NCBI GenBank assembly: GCA_009691355.1
Contig: SICW01000039.1
Coordinates: forward strand, 1-6,605
Length of the DNA: 6,605 bases
Reading direction: 5' to 3'
Source of the DNA: Candidatus Woesearchaeota archaeon
GTDB lineage: Archaea; Nanobdellota; Nanobdellia; SCGC-AAA011-G17; GW2011-AR17
The notes under the pieces are model-generated. The model did not search any database and was not told where the DNA came from. It saw nothing but the letters and a program-made list of their open reading frames with translations. Each line of letters opens with the position of its first letter. Position 1 is the first letter of the stretch. Below, piece by piece: positions 1 through 5,123 of this stretch. Made by a program: the position numbers and the translations under genes.

Positions 1-168
1 TTTGGATATAGGGGAACGAAGACGGTGAACCTTTCTCTTCTTAGGAAAACCCTTGTTTCGGTTTCAAAAATCCCTTTGAAGCATAAAGATATTCAAGAAA
101 TGGATATTAACCCCTTTGTCATTAATCATACAAATGGCTTTGTAGTTGATGCGCGAATGGTTATTTGA
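1..168 (+). CDS. ADP-forming acetyl/acyl-CoA synthetase, ATP-grasp part, C-terminal end (5' partial)
   Basis: The frame open from base 1 gives 55 residues and stops at TGA 166-168. It begins FGYRGTKTVN and ends with EMDINPFVIN followed by GFVVDARMVI. The GYRG motif, the E-x-D-I-N-P motif and the final VDAR motif are characteristic of the last part of the ATP-grasp (beta) portion of ADP-forming acetyl-CoA synthetases, related to succinyl-CoA synthetase beta. In archaea this enzyme converts acetyl-CoA (or another acyl-CoA), ADP and phosphate to the free acid, CoA and ATP, a substrate-level phosphorylation step in the cytoplasm. The rest lies upstream of the window, so I cannot tell whether this is a separate beta subunit or the end of a fused alpha-beta protein. 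Substrate preference cannot be read from this fragment. Confidence 0.85.
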   Translation, partial: FGYRGTKTVNLSLLRKTLVSVSKIPLKHKDIQEMDINPFVINHTNGFVVDARMVI

Positions 169-171
169 GTG

Positions 172-187
172 TAGAAAAGTATTTATC
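172..187 (+). promoter_or_regulatory. Archaeal BRE/TATA promoter for the small orphan gene at 210
   Basis: A purine-rich stretch (TAGAAAAG, 172-179), as expected of a BRE, runs into TATTTATC (180-187). The centre of the TATA-like box lies about 27 bases before the ATG at 210, so transcription would start at or very near the start codon. This is inferred from spacing and composition. Confidence 0.45.
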
Positions 188-209
188 TGAGTCTTGGCTT
201 GTTTAGGTT

Positions 210-521
210 ATGACAGCATTTCTTCTTAAATCTCGCCGAGCACCAGAAGAGTTTTTAGCAAGAAATGGTATGCATAAGGATTACAACATTCTTGGAGAAT
301 TTTATGAAGAGAACTCTAATGCAAATGGTGGGAAGGATTACCTTGTGAAAGATTTGGAGAAACACCTTAAAGATTTTCCTCCGGAAACAGAATACGAACA
401 TCTTACAGACTATTCGGATGATTTGAAACATATGGAGATATTTTCTATTCTTCTTCCTTTAAGTAAGGACCCCTATATTTCTTCCAAATATTGGCGATAT
501 AGAGTGTATGTCAAAAAATAA
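210..521 (+). CDS. Hypothetical protein, 103 residues
   Basis: I do not recognise this protein. It is a soluble, charged, Asp/Glu- and Lys-rich sequence with no signal peptide, no membrane segment and no Cys/His metal site. A hydrophobic stretch near residues 76-84 (MEIFSILLPL region) and an aromatic C-terminus (YWRYRVYV, about 94-101) suggest a small folded alpha/beta domain, but no family is evident. The ATG at 210 is chosen because an in-frame stop lies at 204-206 and a TATA-like box sits about 27 bases upstream, which fits a leaderless transcript. No Shine-Dalgarno sequence is visible. Base composition resembles the neighbours. It could be a lineage-specific gene or, less likely, a remnant; the promoter position favours a real gene. 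Confidence 0.55.
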   Translation: MTAFLLKSRRAPEEFLARNGMHKDYNILGEFYEENSNANGGKDYLVKDLEKHLKDFPPETEYEHLTDYSDDLKHMEIFSILLPLSKDPYISSKYWRYRVYVKK

Positions 522-531
522 TGCCGAAAAC

Positions 532-539
532 TATTTATA
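532..539 (+). promoter_or_regulatory. Archaeal TATA box for the MFS transporter-truD operon
   Basis: TATTTATA at 532-539, preceded by the purine/A-rich CCGAAAAC, is centred about 29 bases before the ATG at 565. The spacing predicts a leaderless or nearly leaderless message starting near 561-565. It therefore argues for the ATG at 565 rather than the in-frame GTG at 559. Confidence 0.5.
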
Positions 540-564
540 GAATGCTAGACCTCTTTTCGTGATA

Positions 565-1770
565 ATGGATTTCCTTAAACTTCCCAGAAAAATCTCTAAG
601 ATTGAAGAGTTTAGCATTATTGTATTTACTCTCTCTTTTGCAATCTCCCTTGTTGATACGTATTGGGCAGTGTATCTTTACCAGTATACAGGCAGCGAGA
701 TTTATGTTGGATTGATTTCTACCCTTTTCACGGTCGTTTCTTTGGTGAGTTTCCTTGTTCTTATTCCCATTTTTGAGAAATATGATACCTCCCGACTATA
801 TCAATGGAGTATTTTTCTTATGGGAATTTGTTACATTCTTTTTCTCTTTACACAAAGTCTTTGGGTTATTGTTCTTTTAGGTGTTATCTTGAGTATCCTT
901 ACTGTTGTCCGTATCAATTGCTTCGGTATTATTCTTAGAGAAAATTCAAAAGGACCAGAACTTGCAAAAAATGTAGGAATGACTTTTACCATCATGAATT
1001 TAGGATGGTTGATTGGGCCACTAGTTGCTGCTGCACTTGCAGAAACATATGGTATTCCTCTTCTCTTTCTTCTTTCAGGGTTTTTCTTCTTTTTAGCATT
1101 ATTCAGCTATAAATTCCTTCATCTTGGGGTGAAGAAAAAAATATGCTCTCCTTCTCAGAAAAATTTCTTTGAAGCCATTAGAATATTCTTTCAAGATAAA
1201 GACCTTGTTCGAAGTTATATTGTTTCTGGAGCTTCTCCCATTTGGTGGGCCTTTATTTATGTCTATATGCCTATATACATACTTGAAAGGGGACTAGGTG
1301 TACAATGGATAGCTTATTTTCTTTTTGCAGTGATTGTTCCCGTAGTTACGTTGGAGTATTATTTTAACGTACTTGCAGATAAACTCAAATATAGAAAACC
1401 TTTTGTTTATGGGAATATTTTCTTGGCTTTCATTCTTGTTCTTGCTTTCTTTATTTCAAATATTTATATCTTATTTGGCATTCTTGTTTTAGGGAGTATA
1501 GGCATAGCACTTGTTGAACCCTCAGCAGAATCTTATTTCTTTCTTATAGCCCCTAGAAAAAAACTTGAAAGAAATTATAGCATTTACAACACTTCTCTTG
1601 ATACCTTTGCTATTCTTGGAAAACTTATTGTTGCAGGATCACTGCTTATTCTCAGTTTTAGCTATGCCTTCCTTGTTCTTGCACTTCTCTTCTTGTTTTT
1701 TGCATGGATCTCTCTTTCTTTGAAACAAGTCTCTGGGGTAAAGGATAAAAAGGGAGAAAAACTCCTTTAA
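565..1770 (+). CDS. Major facilitator superfamily transporter, 12 TM, substrate unknown
   Basis: This is a 401-residue, strongly hydrophobic membrane protein. About twelve helices can be traced: roughly 16-40, 47-70, 80-99, 100-123, 140-160, 163-183, then a charged central loop at 184-216 (VKKKICSPSQ), then 218-240, 247-268, 280-299, 300-320, 346-366 and 367-388. The 6+6 layout, the length and a GWLIGPLVAAALAETYG stretch in helix 5 (147-163), resembling MFS motif C, place it in the MFS. The usual motif A (GxxxDRxGRR) between helices 2 and 3 is degenerate (FEKYDTSRL, 70-78). MFS proteins move small solutes or drugs across the cytoplasmic membrane using ion gradients or facilitated diffusion; the substrate cannot be assigned. 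The start at ATG 565 is preferred over GTG 559 from the TATA position. It ends 3 bases before truD, so the two are probably cotranscribed. Confidence 0.85.
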   Translation: MDFLKLPRKISKIEEFSIIVFTLSFAISLVDTYWAVYLYQYTGSEIYVGLISTLFTVVSLVSFLVLIPIFEKYDTSRLYQWSIFLMGICYILFLFTQSLWVIVLLGVILSILTVVRINCFGIILRENSKGPELAKNVGMTFTIMNLGWLIGPLVAAALAETYGIPLLFLLSGFFFFLALFSYKFLHLGVKKKICSPSQKNFFEAIRIFFQDKDLVRSYIVSGASPIWWAFIYVYMPIYILERGLGVQWIAYFLFAVIVPVVTLEYYFNVLADKLKYRKPFVYGNIFLAFILVLAFFISNIYILFGILVLGSIGIALVEPSAESYFFLIAPRKKLERNYSIYNTSLDTFAILGKLIVAGSLLILSFSYAFLVLALLFLFFAWISLSLKQVSGVKDKKGEKLL

Positions 1771-1773
1771 ACT

Positions 1774-2859
1774 ATGCATATTAAAGAAAGACTGGAAGAT
1801 TTTTATGTTGAAGAAGTTCTGGATCTCCATTTAGAAGACAAAGGAGAATATGGATATTTTACTTTAGAAAAGAGGAATTGGACTACATTGAAAGCACTGG
1901 ATGCAATAGCACAAGCAATGAATATCACTGTCAAACGTTTTGCTGTTGCAGGACAAAAAGACCGTAAGGGAATTACTAAACAATATGTCTCTGTCTATGG
2001 TGTTCCTGAAGAAAAAATACATCAAGTGCGGATTAAAGATATACGACTGGAATTTTTAGGCTATGGAAAGAAAGCACTCTCACTTGGACAACTACGAGGA
2101 AATAGGTTTCGCATCATTGCACGAGCACTACAGAAACCATTACGAGAAATACACTCTATACCTAACTACTTTGACGAACAACGATTTGGAGGATACCGAC
2201 CTAACTTGCATATTATTGGAAAAAAGATTCTTTTTGGTGACTATGAAGAAGCTGTTAAACTATATCTTTTGTATCCTTTCCAAGGAGAAACCTCTGATTA
2301 TGTTTCTGCTAGAAAGTGGATGGAAGAACATTGGGGGAATTGGCAGGTAGATAAATTTCCACGCTATTTGTATAATGAGCGAAAACTGATATCATATCTT
2401 TCTATCCACCCTAAGGATTTCAAAGGGGCGCTGCAATCTCTTCCACGACAATTGTTTACTATGATGACACAGTCTTATCAAAGCTATTTGTTTAACGTAT
2501 CCCTTTCTCGCTATTTGAAAAAGAACTCTAAAACTTTCTGGGAAAGTAGTTATCCTCTTGGAAATTTCGTGTTTGTTGATATGTACAAGGATATTGATTG
2601 GCCACTTGTAGGATATAAAAGCCAACTCCTTGGGGAAGTCAAAGACATTGTTGAAGAGCTTATGAAAGAAGAAGGTATTTGGTATGAGACCTTTCATTGT
2701 GATATTTCAGCATGTGCTTCTGAAGGACTCACAAGAAAGGCTTTCGTGAAAGTTGAGACATTCTCCTTAGGGGAGTTTAAAGATGGCGTGCAAGAGGTTT
2801 CCTTTTTTCTTTCTAAAGGATGCTATGCTACTATAGTGATGAAGGCTTTGGAAGGGTAA
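1774..2859 (+). CDS. truD: tRNA pseudouridine(13) synthase TruD
   Basis: This 361-residue protein belongs to the TruD family of pseudouridine synthases, which isomerise U13 of tRNAs (and, in some archaea, related sites). The N-terminus IKERLEDFYVEEVL (3-16) is the usual start of the fold. AGQKDRKGITKQYVSV (59-74) is the catalytic motif, with D63 as the predicted nucleophile. GNRF (109-112) and NYFDEQRFGG (131-140) are family motifs flanking the active site. The TRUD insertion region follows (about 150-290), with YQSYLFN at 235-241. The chain closes with SEGLTRKAFVK (316-326) and GCYATIVMKAL (349-359). All expected blocks are present in order, so the gene is intact, although compact for an archaeal TruD. 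The start lies 3 bases after the transporter stop. No TATA box or convincing Shine-Dalgarno lies in the gap, so expression probably depends on the upstream promoter and translational coupling. Confidence 0.95.
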   Translation: MHIKERLEDFYVEEVLDLHLEDKGEYGYFTLEKRNWTTLKALDAIAQAMNITVKRFAVAGQKDRKGITKQYVSVYGVPEEKIHQVRIKDIRLEFLGYGKKALSLGQLRGNRFRIIARALQKPLREIHSIPNYFDEQRFGGYRPNLHIIGKKILFGDYEEAVKLYLLYPFQGETSDYVSARKWMEEHWGNWQVDKFPRYLYNERKLISYLSIHPKDFKGALQSLPRQLFTMMTQSYQSYLFNVSLSRYLKKNSKTFWESSYPLGNFVFVDMYKDIDWPLVGYKSQLLGEVKDIVEELMKEEGIWYETFHCDISACASEGLTRKAFVKVETFSLGEFKDGVQEVSFFLSKGCYATIVMKALEG

Positions 2860-2860
2860 T

Positions 2861-2868
2861 TTTATATA
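2861..2868 (+). promoter_or_regulatory. Archaeal TATA box for the lipoprotein gene
   Basis: TTTATATA immediately after the truD stop is close to the archaeal TATA consensus. Transcription would begin near 2888-2892, giving a leader of about 30-35 bases before the ATG at 2923. This gene would therefore have a real 5' leader, unlike the others in the window. Confidence 0.55.
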
Positions 2869-2906
2869 CAGGAAATCACTACATACCAAGAATGAGATCT
2901 CAAGAA

Positions 2907-2911
2907 GGTGA
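2907..2911 (+). promoter_or_regulatory. Shine-Dalgarno (GGTGA) deciding the start of the lipoprotein gene
   Basis: GGTGA lies 11 bases before the ATG at 2923 and is complementary to the usual archaeal 16S rRNA 3' end. A GTG within it (2908-2910) is in frame and could be mistaken for the start. Starting at 2923 leaves a textbook signal peptide (MRKLLFLLLF) and uses GGTGA as the ribosome site, so 2923 is preferred. Confidence 0.5.
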
Positions 2912-2922
2912 ATATTAGCTTC

Positions 2923-3351
2923 ATGAGAAAACTTCTTTTTCTTCTATTGTTCTTGTTTCTTTTCTCTAGCTGTTCTCAACAACAAAATCAAGCAAGTCAA
3001 ACTGAAACAACAACTGTAGATACTTCTAGTATTGAAACGTACACCGGAGATCTTTACATTATTGATATACACGCGCACATTAACCCTACAGATGAAGAAG
3101 AAAATGATCAGTATCTTGAAGAGCTGATTGAAATTGCAGAAAAGGAAGGAGTTTCTACGATTGCTTTAGGATTGCATGCACGACATATCATGGATCAGCC
3201 ACCAGTCTACTCAGAAGAACATGATACCTGGGTCCTTGCAGCTGCTGAAACATACCCTAACATCATTATTCCCTTCCTTGATGGGTTTGATCCTGCAGAT
3301 CTTGATGCACCCACATATGTCGAAGAGCATGTAGTCCAGCTTCTCTCTTGA
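2923..3351 (+). CDS. Lipoprotein with N-terminal part of an amidohydrolase domain (probably truncated)
   Basis: This 142-residue predicted lipoprotein starts with two basic residues and a Leu/Phe-rich hydrophobic core (MRKLLFLLLFLFLFSSC), with C17 as the likely lipidated cysteine. F at -3 is a weak lipobox match. A Gln/Ser/Thr-rich linker runs from 18 to about 40. From about 42 it resembles metal-dependent amidohydrolases (Amidohydro_2-like TIM barrels): DIHAHINP (48-55) carries the first-strand HxH metal ligands H50 and H52. EEGVSTIALG-like text (KEGVSTIALG, 74-83) and YPNIIIPFLDGFDPADL (111-127) match the next strands. The protein then stops at TGA 3349-3351, so the later His/Asp ligands and more than half of the barrel are missing. 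Neither other + frame up to 3405 continues the domain. It is most likely a 3'-truncated gene and inactive as a hydrolase. An alternative GTG start at 2908 would add five residues. Confidence 0.65.
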   Translation: MRKLLFLLLFLFLFSSCSQQQNQASQTETTTVDTSSIETYTGDLYIIDIHAHINPTDEEENDQYLEELIEIAEKEGVSTIALGLHARHIMDQPPVYSEEHDTWVLAAAETYPNIIIPFLDGFDPADLDAPTYVEEHVVQLLS

Positions 3352-3388
3352 TATTAGAGATATAGTACTGAGAAAGATTTAATAATGG

Positions 3389-3394
3389 AAAAAA
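3389..3394 (-). terminator. Poly-T terminator of the 294-residue orphan gene
   Basis: Six A's on the + strand give TTTTTT on the - strand, about a dozen bases past the stop codon of the 3406-4290 gene. Archaeal RNA polymerases commonly terminate at T-tracts without a hairpin. No comparable T-run follows the converging lipoprotein gene on the + strand. Confidence 0.4.
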
Positions 3395-3405
3395 CCTTAA
3401 GAAGA

Positions 3406-3420
3406 TTATTGTCTTTTAGA
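3406..3420. repeat. Near-direct repeat, copy 1 (at the 3' end of the orphan gene)
   Basis: TTATTGTCTTTTAGA here and TTATTAGGTCTTTTAGA at 4292-4308 share TTATT and an exact 10-base block GTCTTTTAGA in the same orientation, differing by a 2-base insertion. The two copies sit at the two ends of the 294-residue gene. Short AT-rich matches of this size are expected by chance in a window this long, so only the placement is notable. Confidence 0.25.
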
Positions 3421-4290
3421 AGCTAAATATTGTGAGACTATTGCACAAAGTCCAGAAGCTGTAACATCATCTAAGGCAGCAACTGCTCGTTCAGGATCTG
3501 ATAAAATGGTTGCATAACTTGTTACATACACATTTTCTGCCATGTCGCGCACCCCGTGCGCTCCAGGCTCGCTGATGCTCGCCACTGGATGACTACGTAC
3601 CCCGCGCAGGCGAACGCTATTAATGATATTACGGCTACCGGCATAGAAGTCCGCAATGCCACCGAAATGATTCAGCCAAGACGCCCGCCCAACGATGCCT
3701 TTCTTGGTTTGTGCTTCAACGTAAGAAGGATTTAGGACATACACTTTTGTTTCTCTTATACCTGCATCTGCAAGCATTCTCATCACTTGAACAAAGGCAT
3801 CTCCAGAACCATGCACACGTTCTGCAAGTTTTCTTTCTTCAGGACTCAAAGTACTATAGTTTTGAGTAGGAATTGCAAGATATCTCCATTCATTATCAGT
3901 GCCTTGTAAACATAATTGGATAAGATCAATACGTACAGTACTCTCTGCAGTAAATGCTGCATCTGCTTCTTCTTGTGCATTAACATAAATTTCCCGGCCA
4001 TCATCATCAGTAGAGTCCCCATTTGGATGATAATTTCCTGTTTCTACCAACTGCGTAAACGCATCGCCAATATGCCTTAGAACAGGATTCTGATCTCTAC
4101 GTGTGAGTCCTAGCTGAGCTTTGCCATCATGCATACGATACAAAACACCATCAGCAGTGTAAAAAGGTACAGAACGTAATGAATTATTAGTAAGACGTTC
4201 TAACTGCAATTCATCGCTATGAAGTATTGTTTCAGGTTCTACTAAAGCATACGCATCACGCAAATTACCAACAATGTTTTCAAGTGCCAT
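3406..4290 (-). CDS. Hypothetical protein, 294 residues, family not recognised
   Basis: I do not recognise this protein. It appears cytoplasmic, with no signal peptide and no membrane helix. Visible features are a predicted helix at the start (MALENIVGNLRDAY), a beta-rich stretch at 41-65 (VPFYTADGVLYRM, then KAQLGLTRRD), and an acidic loop at 91-99 (GDSTDDDGR). Then come a hydrophobic core at 119-142 (VRIDLIQLCL, then WRYLAIP), a helical segment at 150-176 and a strand at 181-187. A Gly/Arg-rich region follows at 198-250 (GRASWLNHFGG, RLRGVRSHP, EPGAHGVRD), with a closing helical part that includes a second Cys (C282; the other is C127). No nucleotide-binding or obvious catalytic motif stands out. 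The ATG at 4290 is supported by a TATA box 32 bases upstream. Codons for residues 197-250 are GC-rich (CGC/CGT Arg, GCG Ala, CTG Leu), unlike the AT-rich remainder, which suggests a recombined segment. It converges on the truncated lipoprotein gene. Confidence 0.75.
   Translation of the reverse strand: MALENIVGNLRDAYALVEPETILHSDELQLERLTNNSLRSVPFYTADGVLYRMHDGKAQLGLTRRDQNPVLRHIGDAFTQLVETGNYHPNGDSTDDDGREIYVNAQEEADAAFTAESTVRIDLIQLCLQGTDNEWRYLAIPTQNYSTLSPEERKLAERVHGSGDAFVQVMRMLADAGIRETKVYVLNPSYVEAQTKKGIVGRASWLNHFGGIADFYAGSRNIINSVRLRGVRSHPVASISEPGAHGVRDMAENVYVTSYATILSDPERAVAALDDVTASGLCAIVSQYLASKRQ
3541..3700. other. GC-rich patch inside the orphan gene
   Basis: By hand count this 160-base block is about 59% G+C, while the 60 bases at 3481-3540 and at 3721-3780 are each about 37%. 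The edges are abrupt and the reading frame is open throughout. The coding strand switches to CGC, CGT, CGG, GCG and CTG codons within it. Smaller patches of similar style occur around 4050-4080 (near GCGTAAACGCATCGCC) and 4248-4262. Confidence 0.7.
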
Positions 4291-4291
4291 T

Positions 4292-4308
4292 TTATTAGGT
4301 CTTTTAGA
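4292..4308. repeat. Near-direct repeat, copy 2 (just upstream of the orphan gene start)
   Basis: TTATTAGGTCTTTTAGA is the partner of the copy at 3406-3420. It lies between the start codon at 4290 and the TATA box at 4319-4326 of the orphan gene, so the pair brackets the coding region. Confidence 0.25.
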
Positions 4309-4318
4309 TCTTTGGAGC

Positions 4319-4326
4319 TTTATATA
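4319..4326 (-). promoter_or_regulatory. Archaeal TATA box for the orphan gene
   Basis: Read on the - strand, GAAAGATATATAAAG contains a strong TATA box (TATATAAA) with a purine-rich BRE-like stretch before it. It is centred about 32 bases before the ATG at 4290, predicting a leader of only a few bases. The gene therefore has its own promoter and need not depend on vapBC read-through. The rest of the 96-base gap to vapC shows nothing else I can name. Confidence 0.6.
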
Positions 4327-4379
4327 TCTTTCTATTTGTCCCTACCCTTAAGGAGTGATTTCTCTAGGCTTATATTCTC

Positions 4380-4384
4380 AAAAA
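4380..4384 (-). terminator. Weak T-tract after vapC
   Basis: Five A's on the + strand give TTTTT on the - strand immediately after the vapC stop (4387-4389). It is short, so it is at best a partial terminator before the next - strand gene. Confidence 0.25.
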
Positions 4385-4386
4385 CG

Positions 4387-4779
4387 TTAGTAGGAGTACA
4401 CTTTTACATCTGAAAACTGTTCAAAGTGAGTCTTATTTTGTGTGACAATTTGTTGAACTCCATGGGCTAATGCAATTCCAGCAATTAGAGAATCTGTATG
4501 ATCTACGGTTTTTCCTTTTTTCATTGCAGAAGCAGCAAGCTCTCCTGCTTTTATTGTTGCTTTTCTTTCTAGAGGAAGAACAGTCATTCTTGCTAGCATT
4601 GCAGAAATGAGCTCCATATGCTTTTGAGGATTCTTTTGTGAGAGATAAACCCCAACAACTAACTCAAAGACATTAATCTCTGTAGTGTAGAGTTGAAAGT
4701 GCTGAATTTTTTTGAGAAAGTCTACTGCTTCTTTTTTATCTCGCAAAAAATCTATCAGAAAAGTCGTGTCAAGCAACAT
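4387..4779 (-). CDS. vapC: VapC family toxin, PIN-domain ribonuclease
   Basis: This 130-residue PIN-domain protein has the normal length for a VapC toxin. The acidic, metal-binding residues are in the expected places: D4 in MLLDTTFLIDFLRD, E39 in the INVFELVVGVY stretch, D96 in HTDSLIAGIAL, and N115 in the closing IVTQNKTHF strand-loop (111-119). VapC toxins are Mg/Mn-dependent endoribonucleases that cut specific RNAs, often tRNA or rRNA, when free of antitoxin; the target here cannot be read from sequence. The start overlaps the end of vapB by 11 bases, and a weak GAGG (4793-4796 on the - strand) lies 13 bases upstream inside vapB, so translation is probably coupled. All catalytic positions are intact, which suggests an active toxin. 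The PIN fold is secure; the specific substrate is unknown. Confidence 0.92.
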   Translation of the reverse strand: MLLDTTFLIDFLRDKKEAVDFLKKIQHFQLYTTEINVFELVVGVYLSQKNPQKHMELISAMLARMTVLPLERKATIKAGELAASAMKKGKTVDHTDSLIAGIALAHGVQQIVTQNKTHFEQFSDVKVYSY

Positions 4780-5023
4780 GATCTTTGAGTTTCCTCTTTA
4801 ACTCTTCCACTCGAGAACTGGCTTTTCTTCCTTCTAAAATCTTTTTCTTAAGTTCATCTCCTTCTTTCTCAGAAAGATCTTTCCATGCTCCTGCAAACTG
4901 GAGTATGCTCCCCTTTTCAGAAGTTAACCTTCGGACTATATCTGAAAAACTCTCTTCAGCACTTTTAAGTGTCTTTAACCGTTCATACGCATCATCCATT
5001 AAAGTTATTGTTTTTGTACCCAT
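4769..5023 (-). CDS. vapB: VapB-type antitoxin, archaeal VAPB_antitox (DUF217-like) family
   Basis: This is an 84-residue antitoxin directly upstream of, and overlapping, a PIN toxin gene. The N-terminus TKTITLMDDAYERLKTLK (3-20) is a short beta strand followed by a helix, and ESFSDIVRRL (24-33) is the second helix. This ribbon-helix-helix-like DNA-binding arrangement is typical of archaeal VapB antitoxins. The remainder (about 38-84), with FAGAWKDLS (43-51) and a highly charged KKKILEGRK helix, should wrap around and block the VapC active site. In known pairs the VapB-VapC complex represses its own promoter. Here a TACATG-N8-CATGTA palindrome lies between the TATA box and the start codon, consistent with that. 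The ATG at 5023 is placed 28 bases from the TATA box, fitting a leaderless message. Confidence 0.88.
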   Translation of the reverse strand: MGTKTITLMDDAYERLKTLKSAEESFSDIVRRLTSEKGSILQFAGAWKDLSEKEGDELKKKILEGRKASSRVEELKRKLKDHVA

Positions 5024-5028
5024 GGCTG

Positions 5029-5048
5029 TACATGTATGTGTGCATGTA
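5029..5048. promoter_or_regulatory. Inverted repeat TACATG-N8-CATGTA, candidate VapBC operator
   Basis: TACATG (5029-5034) and CATGTA (5043-5048) form a perfect 6-base inverted repeat around TATGTGTG. The first arm also sits in the self-palindrome TACATGTA (5029-5036). It lies over the predicted vapB transcription start, touching the TATA box, where binding by a ribbon-helix-helix antitoxin would block initiation. The operator role is inferred. Confidence 0.45.
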
Positions 5049-5055
5049 TTTAAAT
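5047..5055 (-). promoter_or_regulatory. Archaeal TATA box for vapBC
   Basis: On the - strand ATTTAAATA is centred 28 bases before the vapB ATG, giving a leaderless start. Its downstream end overlaps the candidate operator by two bases. Confidence 0.5.
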
Positions 5056-5093
5056 GTTCCTCCTCTGGACAGTTGGCATACGCCTCCGTAGCA

Positions 5094-5102
5094 TTTATAA
5101 AT
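5094..5102 (+). promoter_or_regulatory. Archaeal TATA box for the Lhr-family helicase gene
   Basis: TTTATAAAT is centred about 26 bases before the ATG at 5124, so transcription should begin at the start codon. No Shine-Dalgarno sequence is visible. It lies some 40 bases from the divergent vapB TATA box, so the two promoters share a 100-base spacer. Confidence 0.55.
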
Positions 5103-5123
5103 CAACTCTTGTCCTCAGAACTT

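Noticed and set aside
522..563. 13-residue frame MPKTIYRMLDLFS between the orphan gene and the transporter
   Set aside because: Too short, and it contains the predicted TATA box of the transporter gene.
559..564. GTG at 559 as start of the MFS transporter
   Set aside because: The TATA box at 532-539 predicts a transcript start at about 560-565, which favours the ATG at 565. The extra two residues add nothing to the protein.
1639..1830. - strand frame of 63 codons across the transporter-truD junction
   Set aside because: Antisense shadow of two well-supported genes, with low-complexity Lys/Phe composition and no family features.
2063..2697. Two further frames (+ 2063-2350 and - 2392-2697) within truD
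   Set aside because: Both lie wholly within the intact truD frame, which carries all family motifs.
3352..3405. Frameshifted continuation of the amidohydrolase
   Set aside because: The other + frames here end quickly and do not resemble the domain, so a simple frameshift does not explain the short protein.
3547..3561. GCGCAC-CCC-GTGCGC perfect hairpin as an RNA element or terminator
   Set aside because: It lies inside an open coding frame within the GC-rich patch, where such inverted matches are easily produced by codon choice. It is not followed by a T-tract and is far from any gene end.
4345..4352. CCTTAAGG palindrome upstream of the orphan gene
   Set aside because: An isolated 8-base palindrome, with no second copy and no clear relation to the promoter.
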